Below, in pieces: positions 52,464 through 61,460 of a stretch of 64,000 nucleotides of DNA. Every line of letters starts with the position of its first letter. Position 1 is the first letter of the stretch. Location: positions 1 through 64,000 of the forward strand of contig SFIR01000003.1 in assembly GCA_004556165.1 (NCBI GenBank). The letters run 5' to 3'. The notes under the pieces are model-generated. The model made no database searches and was not told the origin of the DNA. It saw only the letters and a program-made list of their open reading frames with translations. Source of the DNA: Clostridiales bacterium (GTDB lineage Bacteria > Bacillota > Clostridia > Christensenellales > CAG-138). Made by a program: the position numbers and the translations under genes.

Positions 52464-52676
52464 CTTTATCTCCTCCGGATGAATTTGATTGATGCTATAT
52501 TAGTATTAAAACATCAATTCAACATCAATTCAAGCAGTATTTCGAAAGTTTTCGTAATAATTATTAAGCAGAAACAAAATATATCAAAATTTTAATAATT
52601 GTTGATATTGAGTTAACACAATGAAGAAACGGGAATAATAAAATGCAGATAATTGCAAGGGGAGGAGGAAAAAACA

Positions 52677-53498
52677 ATGGCACAAACGATTGACGAAAAA
52701 CGAAAGCCTTCCGGAAACGGTCTTAAATATGACAGTGCCGTACTTATCGGATGCGAGATGTTCCTTCTTGTAACGATTATTTGGATGCTTGCTTCACCGC
52801 TTTCGGGCGGAGAAAAGTTCGGCAACATTATGCTCTGCCTTATGACCTCTGTGCTGCTCGTAACACCGTGGGTGTTTGAAAAGACGAGCAAAATGAATCT
52901 GCCCGCACTGCTGAAAGTACTGTTCATTTTCCTTATTATCGGCGGTCCGGTTCTCGGTAAGATCTATAAATTCTATTATAGATTTTCACTGTGGGATAAG
53001 CTGCTGCATACGAGTTCGGGTTTCCTTTTTGCTGTTATCGGAGCGATGATACCGCAGCTTCTCGATAAAGAGAATGCTTCACACTCCTTCGCGCTTGAGC
53101 TCGCCTGCGCTATGTGCTTCACCCTTGCCATTGCTGCGGTATGGGAGTTTTTTGAATTCTCAATGGATAAGTTTTTCGGAATGGATATGCAGCAGGATAC
53201 TTTGCTTACCGGTATAAATTCCTATCTTCTCGGCAGCGGAACCGGCGTGCTCGGGAGCATTGAAAATATCGAAAGCGTGACAATAAACGGAATTGATACA
53301 GGCATGGCAGGCTATATTGATATCGGCCTTATAGATACCATGGGCGATATGCTCGTCTGCACGGTAGGCGGAATTCTGTATTGCGTCCTGAGAGTGCTCT
53401 GCAAAAAAGGAAAGAAAGTTGCTGCTTGGCTTTCAAAACTGCTTCCGAGTATGATGACATCACAGCAGGAAGGGCTTGCTTCTTCGGAAACAAAATAG
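52677..53498 (+). CDS. YjdF/DUF2238-like multi-pass membrane protein
   Basis: A 273-residue protein with about five to six membrane segments. The segment YRFSLWDKLLHTSSGFLFAVIG resembles the WDxxxHxxSG motif of YjdF-type membrane proteins of unknown function. VWEFFEFSMDKFFGMDMQQD and GLIDTMGDMLVCTVGG match the family's later EFxxD and DTxxDMxxxxxG phrases. AGGGGAGGAGG before the ATG at 52677 is a very strong ribosome site. Divergent from the two-component operon, which might control it, an inference from position only. Confidence 0.82.
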   Translation: MAQTIDEKRKPSGNGLKYDSAVLIGCEMFLLVTIIWMLASPLSGGEKFGNIMLCLMTSVLLVTPWVFEKTSKMNLPALLKVLFIFLIIGGPVLGKIYKFYYRFSLWDKLLHTSSGFLFAVIGAMIPQLLDKENASHSFALELACAMCFTLAIAAVWEFFEFSMDKFFGMDMQQDTLLTGINSYLLGSGTGVLGSIENIESVTINGIDTGMAGYIDIGLIDTMGDMLVCTVGGILYCVLRVLCKKGKKVAAWLSKLLPSMMTSQQEGLASSETK

Positions 53499-53595
53499 TC
53501 CAACGGAATATGTATAATATGAGAAACGATAACGGCTATGTTCGATATCGTTTCTTTGTTTGATTCTGGATTATGGCAAAAATTGTCAAAAATAC

Positions 53596-53624
53596 TTGAC
53601 AATCTATTATTTGAAGGATATCAT
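53596..53624 (+). promoter_or_regulatory. Aquaporin gene promoter
   Basis: TTGACA (53596-53601), a 17-bp spacer, and TATCAT (53619-53624), followed by TAGGAGGTATGTA and the ATG. Confidence 0.75.
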
Positions 53625-53653
53625 ATAGACATTAACCTGATAGGAGGTATGTA

Positions 53654-54364
53654 ATGCTTAACTTAAGAAAGTTCTGTGCCGAATTTCTTGGCACCTTGCT
53701 GCTCGTATTCTTCGGCTGCGGAGTAGCAATGACGGTAGGCTATGCCGGTACTCTTGTCAATGTTGCGATTGCATTGGCATTCGGCCTTTCGATCATTGCC
53801 ATTGCTGCTATGATCGGCGATATCTCCGGCTGCCATATTAACCCTGCCGTGTCCCTCGGTATGCTCATTGACGGCAGAATGAAGTTCAGCGAATTCATTT
53901 ATTACGTTGTCGCTCAGTTCCTCGGCGGTATTGCAGGCGCAGGCGTGCTTGCGCTTATCAAGAGAAATGATTTCGAAAGCCTCCTTGGAAGCAATGCTTT
54001 TGCGGCAGCAACCGAAACGGGCGTTCACATGCTCGGAGCATTCGTGATTGAGGTGATACTGACATTTGCTTTCGTTTTCGTGGTACTTGCAATTACCAAG
54101 AAAGCCGAAAACGGAAAGATTTCATCATTTGTTATTGGCCTGTCTCTGACCCTTGTTCACCTCATGGGCATCCCCTATACGGGCACGTCGGTGAACCCTG
54201 CCCGCAGCTTCGGCCCTGCACTTATGTGCCTGTTCCGCGGAAATGCGGTACCGATCCAGCAGGTTTGGCTGTTCATAGCTGCTCCGCTTGTCGGTGCAGC
54301 TCTTGCGGCACTCGTTTACCGCTTCTTCTACTGCGATAAATGCTGCTGCAAAAAATGCAGGTGA
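53654..54364 (+). CDS. Aquaporin / MIP-family channel
   Basis: A 236-residue channel with six membrane segments and two NPA boxes: SGCHINPAVSLGM (Asn63) and TGTSVNPARSFGPAL (near residue 180). The residues around the second NPA (a Ser/Thr-rich TGTSVNPARS with the conserved Arg, and His in the second half) resemble water-selective AqpZ rather than glycerol facilitators, which carry an Asp after NPAR. The C-terminus is an unusual cysteine tail (YCDKCCCKKCR), perhaps metal-binding. Confidence 0.94.
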   Translation: MLNLRKFCAEFLGTLLLVFFGCGVAMTVGYAGTLVNVAIALAFGLSIIAIAAMIGDISGCHINPAVSLGMLIDGRMKFSEFIYYVVAQFLGGIAGAGVLALIKRNDFESLLGSNAFAAATETGVHMLGAFVIEVILTFAFVFVVLAITKKAENGKISSFVIGLSLTLVHLMGIPYTGTSVNPARSFGPALMCLFRGNAVPIQQVWLFIAAPLVGAALAALVYRFFYCDKCCCKKCR

Positions 54365-54390
54365 AGCCGATAAAGAGAATATATGCAGTA

Positions 54391-54525
54391 TAATCATCAG
54401 GCTCTGCCCCAATAGGCTGCGGTAAATAACCGCATTTCGCCGCAGTAAGAGCCGGTGAAAGCCACTGCCCGAATAGAGAGGAATGCCCGAAAGAGTTTGC
54501 TGCTGTTCGGGCATTTCCTGTGCAG
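54391..54525 (+). other. Possible structured RNA leader
   Basis: Between the aquaporin gene and the next gene lies a GC-rich, self-complementary stretch: GGCTCT...AGAGCC encloses CTGCGG...CCGCAG, which itself encloses a TGCGGT/ACCGCA hairpin. Then comes CCGGTGAAAGCCACTGCCCGAA and a long hairpin GGAATGCCCGAA/TTCGGGCATTTCC. The words GCCACTG and GGTGAAA recall the cobalamin riboswitch, but the rest of that consensus is missing and no T tract follows. Competing copies of TGCCCGAA (two) could allow alternative folding. Unassigned. Confidence 0.45.
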
Positions 54526-54605
54526 TTGATAGAATTTTTATAACTTTTCGATATAATTCATTCAATAAAAAGCGAGATAAATCGGAGCCTTTGGAGGAGA
54601 CAGCG

Positions 54606-55508
54606 ATGAATATAGAAAATGCCCGAAAGTTTGTTTACCGGAATGCCCGACCTTTGGATTTGGCAAGGTGGCAGTTTTTGTTTGAAAATGGAAGCAGAGA
54701 AAGCGTTTTGAAGGCTCTTGCTGCTTATCAAAACATGGATGGCGGCTTCGGCCATGCGCTGGAAGCAGATTCGTGGAATACGGAGTCATCGCCGATGCAG
54801 ACATGGGCGGCAACCGAGATAATCCGAGAAATCCATTTGGATGAAAGAGAGCATCCGATCATTCAGAGCATACTCGGGTATCTGGAGAATACGAAGTATT
54901 TCGATGGGCATAGCTGGAATAATACAGTGCCTTCAAACGACCGATACCCTCATGCACCGTGGTGGAGTTACGTCCCGGCGAAGGAGATCAATTATAATCC
55001 GACGGCATCATTGACCGGGTTTATTCTACGCTACGCAAATCCGGAAAGCGAAATATACAGAACGGCCCAACGCCTTTTGAAAGAAGCGTATGCTTATTTC
55101 AAGGAAAACTGCCCAATGGAATCAATGCACACTGCATCCTGTTTTGCAGAACTGTATGAGGATTTATCCGAATGCGAAATGGCGGCAATAGATATGAAAG
55201 AATTCGAAAGCCTGCTGAGGGTACAGATAAGGCATGTTCTGACGATGAATACTTCGGCATGGGCTGAGGAATATGTGTGCAAGCCGTCGCTGTTCATTCA
55301 TTCCAAATGCAGCCGTTTCTATGAAGAAAACAGAGAGCTATGCGATTTTGAATGCCGCTTTATTTCCGAAACACAGAATTCGGATGGAACATGGGATGTC
55401 ACTTGGGATTGGGGCTGCTATCCGGAGCAATGGCATATCAGCAAGAATTGGTGGAAATCGGATATTATCGTGAATAATATGAAATTCTACCGGAGCATGC
55501 AAGGATGA
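54606..55508 (+). CDS. Alpha/alpha-toroid (terpene cyclase/prenyltransferase-like) protein
   Basis: A 300-residue protein. The repeats ALAAYQNMDGGFGHALEAD near residue 42 and FISETQNSDGTWDVTWDW near residue 262 are QxxDGxW/F-type motifs of the squalene-cyclase/prenyltransferase toroid fold. No DxDD protonation motif is seen, so a cyclase role is unlikely. It may be a carbohydrate- or peptide-binding toroid. The ATG at 54606 follows GGAGGAGA. It lies downstream of the structured stretch at 54391-54525. Confidence 0.75.
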   Translation: MNIENARKFVYRNARPLDLARWQFLFENGSRESVLKALAAYQNMDGGFGHALEADSWNTESSPMQTWAATEIIREIHLDEREHPIIQSILGYLENTKYFDGHSWNNTVPSNDRYPHAPWWSYVPAKEINYNPTASLTGFILRYANPESEIYRTAQRLLKEAYAYFKENCPMESMHTASCFAELYEDLSECEMAAIDMKEFESLLRVQIRHVLTMNTSAWAEEYVCKPSLFIHSKCSRFYEENRELCDFECRFISETQNSDGTWDVTWDWGCYPEQWHISKNWWKSDIIVNNMKFYRSMQG

Positions 55509-55662
55509 ATTCCTGCTTGTCGTTTCCCCTGCAAAGCCTGCATGGAATATACGGCGCAATTCTCTGCTCTCCTATCGGGAGTATCAGCCGCTGTTCAATA
55601 CGGATTTGCCGATTGGGAATGGCTTTGAAGCATCCTTCGCTGCCGAAAGGCTAAAAGTATAG
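55507..55662 (+). pseudogene. Possible C-terminal remnant of an unidentified gene
   Basis: An uninterrupted frame without start reads EFLLVVSPAKPAWNIRRNSL and onward to FEASFAAERLKV and a stop at 55660-55662. It has protein-like composition and directly follows the toroid gene. Family not recognised. Confidence 0.3.
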
Positions 55663-55742
55663 GTAAATCCTCCGCACTAAAAAACCATGCGGAGGATCAT
55701 CTTCTTTACGGACAAAGCTCGAAATGACGGGGCTTTTATCCA

Positions 55743-56879
55743 TCACATAAATTTCAACAGCACTTCGTTCTGAAAATCCATGCCTTTCGGGGTCAGCTTC
55801 ATATGCGTTTCCGTGACCTCCATATTGCCTTCGAGCACCGCTTCACTGACGGCGGAAGCGTAATTGGTGACCGGGTCGATATCGAACCTATCCATAAATG
55901 CCTGACGGCTCACGCCCTCGACCTTGCGAAGACCGACCATTATCGTTTCAAACATTTCCTCCTCACGGTCAACCTCTTCTGTATCGGAAACGGGGAGCTT
56001 GCTGTTTGCGGATAACATGACGTATTCGGACAGCTGATCCTTATTCGCCCATCTGATCCATTTGCCTTTGAAACGCATTGCGGAGTGGGCATTGAGGCCA
56101 AGCCCGAGGTATTCTCCGTTCGCCCAGTAGTTGAGGTTATGCTTGCATTCGTATGTGGGTTTTGAGAAATTACTGATCTCGTACCGCTTGTAGCCAAGTT
56201 CGCCGAGAAGCGCAAAGCCTGCATCCTCCATATCGGCAACCTCGTCCTCATCCGGGAGAATAACTATTCCGTTTTTAACATCATCATACAGAGGAGTACC
56301 CTCCTCAAGTATGAGCGCATATGAGGAGATATGCTCGGCGCCAAGATCCGAAGCAAGCCTTATCGAATCAAGATATGAGGCAACATCCTGCTTCGGAAGT
56401 CCGTGCATAAGGTCGATATTTATATTCCTGAAGCCTGCTTTGCGCGCTTCGGAAAATGCTTTCAGGAAGGTCTCGCGGTCGTGAACTCTGCCGATAGCGC
56501 GGAGAACTTCGTTATCCGCGCTCTGAAGCCCGATGGAGAGCCTGTTGATGCCTGCAAGGAGGTATTCTTCGAGCTTTTCGCGCGTCAGCGATTCGGGGTT
56601 CGCTTCAATGGTGAATTCGGCATTGGGACGTATGGTAAAATTCTTTCGCAGCTCAGCTATCATTGCGGTGACGGTGCCGTGGGGCAATATGCTCGGAGTG
56701 CCTCCGCCTATGAAAACGGTATCAAAAACCCTGTCGGAAACAAGATTCTTATATGTCCGTATCTCACTTATCAGCGCAGCAATGTATGCGGTATAGTCAA
56801 TGCTTCCGCCGAAGCTGACAAAATCACAATACCTGCATTTCTTTTTGCAAAAGGGGATATGTATGTATAGTCCGGGCAT
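55743..56879 (-). CDS. hemW: HemW-type radical SAM protein
   Basis: A 378-residue radical SAM enzyme related to coproporphyrinogen oxidase HemN, but of the HemW (haem chaperone) class. It begins MPGLYIHIPFCKKKCRYCDF with the CxxxCxxC cluster at residues 11-18. GGGTPSIL and SIGLQSADNEVLRAIGR follow, then NLNYWANGEYLGLGLNAHS. It lacks the HemN N-terminal extension. The start overlaps the lepA stop by one base, the standard Firmicute lepA-hemW pair. Annotation as oxygen-independent coproporphyrinogen oxidase would be misleading. Confidence 0.93.
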   Translation of the reverse strand: MPGLYIHIPFCKKKCRYCDFVSFGGSIDYTAYIAALISEIRTYKNLVSDRVFDTVFIGGGTPSILPHGTVTAMIAELRKNFTIRPNAEFTIEANPESLTREKLEEYLLAGINRLSIGLQSADNEVLRAIGRVHDRETFLKAFSEARKAGFRNINIDLMHGLPKQDVASYLDSIRLASDLGAEHISSYALILEEGTPLYDDVKNGIVILPDEDEVADMEDAGFALLGELGYKRYEISNFSKPTYECKHNLNYWANGEYLGLGLNAHSAMRFKGKWIRWANKDQLSEYVMLSANSKLPVSDTEEVDREEEMFETIMVGLRKVEGVSRQAFMDRFDIDPVTNYASAVSEAVLEGNMEVTETHMKLTPKGMDFQNEVLLKFM

Positions 56880-58681
56880 CAGTTGATCCTCAGAACGCTC
56901 ATGAAAGCTTCGCTCGGCAATTCGACCGTACCTATCTGCCTCATGCGCTTCTTGCCTTCCTTCTGCTTTTCAAGCAGCTTTTTCTTTCTCGTGATATCGC
57001 CGCCGTAGCATTTTGCAAGCACATCCTTGCGCAGTGCGCGCACGGTTTCCCTTGCAATGATTTTTCCGCCGATAGCAGCCTGGATTGGTATTTCAAACTG
57101 CTGACGCGGTATGACCTCCTGCAGCTTTTCCGCAACGGCACGGCCCTTAGCATACGCCTTGTCACGGTGTACGATGGTGGAAAGCGCATCACACATATCG
57201 CCGTTAAGAAGGAAATCCAATTTAACAAGATCGGAGCGCACATATTCATCTATCTCGTAGTCGAATGACGCATAGCCGCGGCTCCTGCTCTTGAGGTTGT
57301 CAAAGAAATCAAAGATGATCTCGTTGAGAGGAATATCATAGGTGAGCTTAACTCTCGTCTTTTCAAGATAGGTCATATCGCGGAATATGCCGCGCTTTTC
57401 CTGCGCAAGCTCCATGATAGTACCGACGTATTCGGGAGGGGTCATGATATGCGCCTTGCACATAGGTTCCTCCATGTGGTCGATCTGCGATGGGTCGGGA
57501 AGGTTGCTGGGGTTATCAATCCAAATCTCCGTGCCGTCAAGCATGACTACGCGGTAAATAACGCTCGGTGCGGTTGTAACGAGGTCAAGATCAAACTCCC
57601 TTTCAAGCCTCTCCTGAGCAATCTCCATATGCAGCAGCCCGAGGAAACCGCAGCGGAAGCCGTAACCGAGCGCCTGAGAGGTCTCGGGCTCGAAGGAGAT
57701 GGAAGCATCGTTGAGCACTAACTTCTCGAGCGCGGTGCGAAGGTTCTCATATTCCGCACCGTCGGCAGGGTAAATGCCGCAGAAGACCATCGGGCGGGCA
57801 TGCTTGTAGCCCTGAAGCGGCTCCGCTGCCGGGTTTTCGGCAAGCGTTATCGTGTCGCCGACCTTCGTCTCGGCAACGGATTTAATCGAAGCGGAAATAT
57901 ACCCGACCTCACCTGCGGAGAGCTCATCCGTGGGCTTGAGCTGGGGAGTGAATACCCCGACCTCCGTGACCTCAAATTCATTGCCGCTGTGCATGAAGCG
58001 AATCCTGTCGCCTGCCTTAACTATGCCGTCCATTATGCGGACATAGCTCAGAGCACCCTTGTAATTATCGTAATAGCTGTCGAATATCAGTGCCCTGAGA
58101 GGAGCTTCGGTGCCGCCCCCGGGAGCAGGGAAGTCGGTAACGATACGGGCAAGCACTTGCTCAACGTTGAGCCCTGTCTTTGCAGATACCTGCGGTGCAT
58201 CGTCCGCAGGAACGCCGATGATATCGTCAATCTCACGGATTGCGTTCTCGGGGTCTGCCGAAGGCAGATCGATCTTGTTAATGACGGGAAGGATTTCGAG
58301 ATTGTTATCAACGGCCAGGTAGACGTTTGCAAGGGTTTGAGCTTCGATGCCCTGCGTGGCGTCAACGATGAGAACCGCGCCTTCGCAGGCTGCGAGCGCA
58401 CGGCTGACCTCGTATGTGAAGTCAACATGCCCCGGAGTGTCGATAAGGTTCAGCATATATCGTTTGCCGTCGGTATGGGTATAGAACATCCTGACCGCTG
58501 TGGATTTTATGGTGATTCCGCGTTCGCGCTCGATGTCCATTGAATCAAGGAGCTGTTCCTCCATGTCGCGCGCAGAAACGGTATCGGTAAGCTCCATCAG
58601 CCTATCCGCAAGCGTGGATTTACCGTGGTCGATATGTGCGATGATGCAGAAATTTCTGATGAGTTCTCGGGGGTAAGCCAT
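56879..58681 (-). CDS. lepA: Elongation factor 4 (LepA)
   Basis: A 600-residue translational GTPase that back-translocates or assists ribosome biogenesis. G1 is AHIDHGKSTLADRL (residues 15-28), the switch region is DIERERGITIKSTAVRM, G3 is NLIDTPGHVDF, and G4 is VINKIDLPSADP. The C-terminal LepA-specific domain ends QIGTVELPSEAFMSVLRIN. The start at 58681 follows AAAGGTG. It is upstream of hemW and divergent from mrnC. Confidence 0.97.
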   Translation of the reverse strand: MAYPRELIRNFCIIAHIDHGKSTLADRLMELTDTVSARDMEEQLLDSMDIERERGITIKSTAVRMFYTHTDGKRYMLNLIDTPGHVDFTYEVSRALAACEGAVLIVDATQGIEAQTLANVYLAVDNNLEILPVINKIDLPSADPENAIREIDDIIGVPADDAPQVSAKTGLNVEQVLARIVTDFPAPGGGTEAPLRALIFDSYYDNYKGALSYVRIMDGIVKAGDRIRFMHSGNEFEVTEVGVFTPQLKPTDELSAGEVGYISASIKSVAETKVGDTITLAENPAAEPLQGYKHARPMVFCGIYPADGAEYENLRTALEKLVLNDASISFEPETSQALGYGFRCGFLGLLHMEIAQERLEREFDLDLVTTAPSVIYRVVMLDGTEIWIDNPSNLPDPSQIDHMEEPMCKAHIMTPPEYVGTIMELAQEKRGIFRDMTYLEKTRVKLTYDIPLNEIIFDFFDNLKSRSRGYASFDYEIDEYVRSDLVKLDFLLNGDMCDALSTIVHRDKAYAKGRAVAEKLQEVIPRQQFEIPIQAAIGGKIIARETVRALRKDVLAKCYGGDITRKKKLLEKQKEGKKRMRQIGTVELPSEAFMSVLRIN

Positions 58682-58863
58682 TAAAAAGCACCTTTCTGTT
58701 CTGTATGTTTCTTTTGACGTATTATCCTTACAACCCATTATTATACCGTATTCAGTGCATCAAATCAATATCGGCATTTCGCATCACGAGCGCTGCTAAA
58801 GCAGTATGAACAAGTATATTTCGCATAACCGGCATTTTGTGCCTGAATTGGAGCGGATACCAC

Positions 58864-58891
58864 TTGAAAAAAGCAAAACTATGTGTATAAT
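58864..58891 (+). promoter_or_regulatory. mrnC operon promoter
   Basis: TTGAAA (58864-58869), a 16-bp spacer, and TATAAT (58886-58891). Transcription should start close to 58898, almost on the first ATG of mrnC. Confidence 0.7.
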
Positions 58892-58899
58892 TAAAACTG

Positions 58900-59424
58900 A
58901 TGGAGTATGCAAATAAAGAAATGAATACCGATAAGCTCAGCCCTCATATGATTGACGAGGTTCTTTCCTCTTTCCGCAATAGGGACGGGGAAATATCATC
59001 CGTCAGCCCGAGTCAGATGAGCCCCCTTGTGCTCGCTTATATCGGCGATACCGTTTATGATTTGTTCGTTCGCACCATGCTCGTGGAGAGCACAACGCTT
59101 TCAGCCCACGGCCTGCATATGCGCGCCGCCAAGCTCGTCTGCGCGGCAGCACAGTCAAGGGCTTTCCTGCGTATCGAACAGCTTCTAAGTGAAGAGGAAA
59201 TGTCGGTATTTAAGCGAGGACGGAATGCTCATATGGGTACGGTTCCGAAAAATGCGGAGATCATTGATTACCGCAGGGCAACAGGCCTTGAGGCACTGAT
59301 GGGGTATCTGTACCTACTGGGCAGGGATGAAAGGCTGAGCGAACTCATGCGCGCGGCATTCGGAAACGGGGATAACGAACCCGAAAAAGCAAATCCAACT
59401 GCTTCAGAAGAAAATGATAAATGA
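58900..59424 (+). CDS. mrnC: Mini-ribonuclease III
   Basis: A 174-residue RNase III-like enzyme without a double-stranded-RNA-binding domain that matures 23S rRNA. The RNase III signature is LAYIGDTVYDLFVRTMLVE with catalytic Asp, and KRGRNAHMGTVPKNAEIIDYRRATGLEALMGYLYLLGRDERL carries the second acidic cluster. The start is uncertain: ATG at 58900 would be leaderless given the promoter at 58864-58891; ATG at 58921 is seven codons further. It precedes rlmB and sigH as in Bacillus (mrnC-rlmB-yacP-sigH, with yacP absent here). Confidence 0.93.
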   Translation: MEYANKEMNTDKLSPHMIDEVLSSFRNRDGEISSVSPSQMSPLVLAYIGDTVYDLFVRTMLVESTTLSAHGLHMRAAKLVCAAAQSRAFLRIEQLLSEEEMSVFKRGRNAHMGTVPKNAEIIDYRRATGLEALMGYLYLLGRDERLSELMRAAFGNGDNEPEKANPTASEENDK

Positions 59425-59483
59425 ATAATGCTGCCCGGAAGGACTTGGGCTAACATTTTTCATCGCAAAAGAAAGGTAATATA

Positions 59484-60740
59484 ATGGCAAACGATAAGTA
59501 CGGAAAGAACTTCGGCAGCAGGGACAATAAGCCCTACGGCGAGCGCACGAGCTACGGCGACCGCAATAACAAGCCCTACGGCGAGCGCACGAGCTACGGC
59601 GACCGCAATAACAAGCCCTACGCCGACCGTGATAGGAAGCCCTATGGCGACAGGGACAGGAAGCCCTACGGCGACCGGGACAGAAAGCCCTACGGCGACA
59701 GGGACAGGAAGCCCTACGGCGACAGCAACAGGAAGCCCTACGGCGATCGTGACAAAAAGTCCTATTTAGAGCGCGACAATAAGTCATATGGTGAGCGTAA
59801 GGGCTACGGCGACCGTGATAGGAAGCCCTACGGGGACAGCAACAGAAAGCCCTACGGCGAAAAAAAGTATCGTGACGGAGAGTATTTTGAGCATAAGGAT
59901 GAGCTCTTTGCGTCAAGGCTCGGAGCGGAATTCGATTCCGCCGATGAAAGCATAAAGAATGGAAATGCAGGCGGCGAGGAAAGCGAGCTCCCCAATATCA
60001 TTATGGGGCGCAACCCCGTCAAGGAAGCGATCAAGAGCGGAAAGAGCATCGACAGGATACTCGTCACCAAGGAGCATGACGGCTCTCTCGGAGAGATCAT
60101 TACGCTTGCACATGAGGCTAACCTCGTTATCCGTGAGGTCGATAGGAGAAAGCTTGATGAGATATGCATGCCCTTCGGCCATAACGGCAAGAGCGGCAAC
60201 CATCAGGGAATCCTTGCTGAAATCCCGGGCGTCGAGTATGCGGAGCTTTCCGATATCCTCGAATATGCGGAGAGCAGGGGAGAAAAACCCTTTATCATAC
60301 TGCTTGACGGCATCGAAGATCCCCATAATCTCGGTTCCATCATCCGCAGTGCGGAATGTGCAGGCGCTCACGGCGTAGTTATAACCAAGCGCCGTTCGGC
60401 TTCCGTGACCGCAGCAGTTGTAAAGACATCGGCAGGCGCAGCGGAGCATATGCGCATTGCACGGGTTGTAAATCTTGCAAATACCATAGATACTCTCAAG
60501 GAACGCGGCATTTGGATAGCAGGCGCGGATATGAACGGCAAAGCCATGTATGATGTCGATATGAAGGGTGCATTCGCGCTCGTCATCGGCAGTGAGGGCA
60601 GCGGATTATCAAAGCTTGTCAAGGAAAAATGCGATTTTCTGGTATCCATACCCCTTAAAGGCAATATAGATTCGCTCAATGCGGCGGTCGCCGGCGCCAT
60701 CATCATGTTTGAGAAGAACAGACAGGAGAAAGCAGAGTAA
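59484..60740 (+). CDS. rlmB: 23S rRNA 2'-O-methyltransferase RlmB with repetitive N-terminus
   Basis: A 418-residue SpoU/TrmH-family enzyme that methylates G2251-type positions of 23S rRNA. Residues about 170-418 form the normal enzyme: substrate domain NIIMGRNPVKEAIKSGKSID, knot motifs LLDGIEDPHNLGSIIRSAECAGAHG, ALVIGSEGSGLSKLVKE and IPLKGNIDSLNAAVAGAIIMFE. Residues about 10-130 are an added disordered tract of some fifteen KPYGDR/ER-like units (DRDRKPYGDR and SYGDRNNKPYGER variants), rich in Arg, Tyr, Gly, Asp. AAAGGTAATAT precedes the ATG. It is followed directly by sigH. Confidence 0.95.
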   Translation: MANDKYGKNFGSRDNKPYGERTSYGDRNNKPYGERTSYGDRNNKPYADRDRKPYGDRDRKPYGDRDRKPYGDRDRKPYGDSNRKPYGDRDKKSYLERDNKSYGERKGYGDRDRKPYGDSNRKPYGEKKYRDGEYFEHKDELFASRLGAEFDSADESIKNGNAGGEESELPNIIMGRNPVKEAIKSGKSIDRILVTKEHDGSLGEIITLAHEANLVIREVDRRKLDEICMPFGHNGKSGNHQGILAEIPGVEYAELSDILEYAESRGEKPFIILLDGIEDPHNLGSIIRSAECAGAHGVVITKRRSASVTAAVVKTSAGAAEHMRIARVVNLANTIDTLKERGIWIAGADMNGKAMYDVDMKGAFALVIGSEGSGLSKLVKEKCDFLVSIPLKGNIDSLNAAVAGAIIMFEKNRQEKAE

Positions 60741-61385
60741 TTGCTTAAAACCTCGGGAAATACAGCATATTCGGAACTAAGCGATGAGGAGCTTGCGATA
60801 GCTGCGCAGAGCGGCGACAGGGAAGCGGAGTATGCGCTTGTGGTTCGTTTCATGGGTCTTGTGAAGCTGAAAGCAAGGCCCTATTTCCTCGTGGGCGCAG
60901 ATAGAGCCGATCTGATTCAGGAGGGCTCGATTGGTCTTATCGCCGCGGTAAGGGATTATGATTGCGAACGCGGCGGCAGCTTCAGGAGCTTCGCCGAGAC
61001 CTGCATCACACGCCAGATGTTCACTGCTATCAAGGCTGCGACAAGGAAGAAGCATCTTCCGCTCAATAACTATGTTTCGCTTGATAAATCAGCCTATTCG
61101 AACAGCGAAAGCACGGACAGTACCCTCGTAGAAACCCTCGTTCTTCCCAAAATATCAAATCCCGAGGAGATCATCCTTGACCGTGAGGAGTACAGAAATT
61201 TCGGCCAAATGCTTGAGAAAACGCTTACGGAGCTTGAACGCGAAGTGCTTGTACTGTTCCTTCGGGATAAAAGCTACGCCGAAATCGCCGAGACCCTCGG
61301 CAAATCCACAAAATCGGTGGATAACGCCATTCAAAGGGTGAAAAAGAAGGTCTCGGCGCTGCTCAAGGATATGAGCGAGGAATAA
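60741..61385 (+). CDS. sigH: RNA polymerase sigma factor SigH (sporulation/stationary phase)
   Basis: A 214-residue sigma-70-family factor. Region 2 is AIAAQSGDREAEYALVVRFMGLVKLKARPYFLVGADRADLIQEGSIGLIAAVRDYD with core binding and -10 recognition, continuing into ITRQMFTAIKAATRKKHLPLN. Region 4 is LTELEREVLVLFLRDKSYAEIAETLGKSTKSVDNAIQRVKKK. Size and location after mrnC-rlmB fit SigH, the first sigma of sporulation. The start codon is TTG at 60741, just after the rlmB stop, with AGGAGA 11 bp before it, so translation is coupled. Confidence 0.95.
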   Translation: MLKTSGNTAYSELSDEELAIAAQSGDREAEYALVVRFMGLVKLKARPYFLVGADRADLIQEGSIGLIAAVRDYDCERGGSFRSFAETCITRQMFTAIKAATRKKHLPLNNYVSLDKSAYSNSESTDSTLVETLVLPKISNPEEIILDREEYRNFGQMLEKTLTELEREVLVLFLRDKSYAEIAETLGKSTKSVDNAIQRVKKKVSALLKDMSEE

Positions 61386-61390
61386 AAAGA

Positions 61391-61420
61391 AAAACTGCTC
61401 AAAAATGGGCAGTTTTCAGT
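61391..61420 (+). terminator. sigH terminator
   Basis: Arms AAAACTGCTC (61391-61400) and GGGCAGTTTT (61407-61416), preceded by A-rich and followed by T-rich bases. Confidence 0.75.
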
Positions 61421-61460
61421 CATGCAATTCGTACACAAATCGACATTTTACATATGAAGC

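Noticed and set aside
54391..54525. Cobalamin riboswitch
   Set aside because: Only the short words GGTGAAA and GCCACTG match. The other conserved blocks and spacing are absent. Kept only as an unassigned structured region.
59404..59916. A 170-codon Arg/Cys-rich frame opposite the rlmB repeats
   Set aside because: It is the antisense reading of the KPYGDR repeat tract and has no ribosome site or family resemblance.
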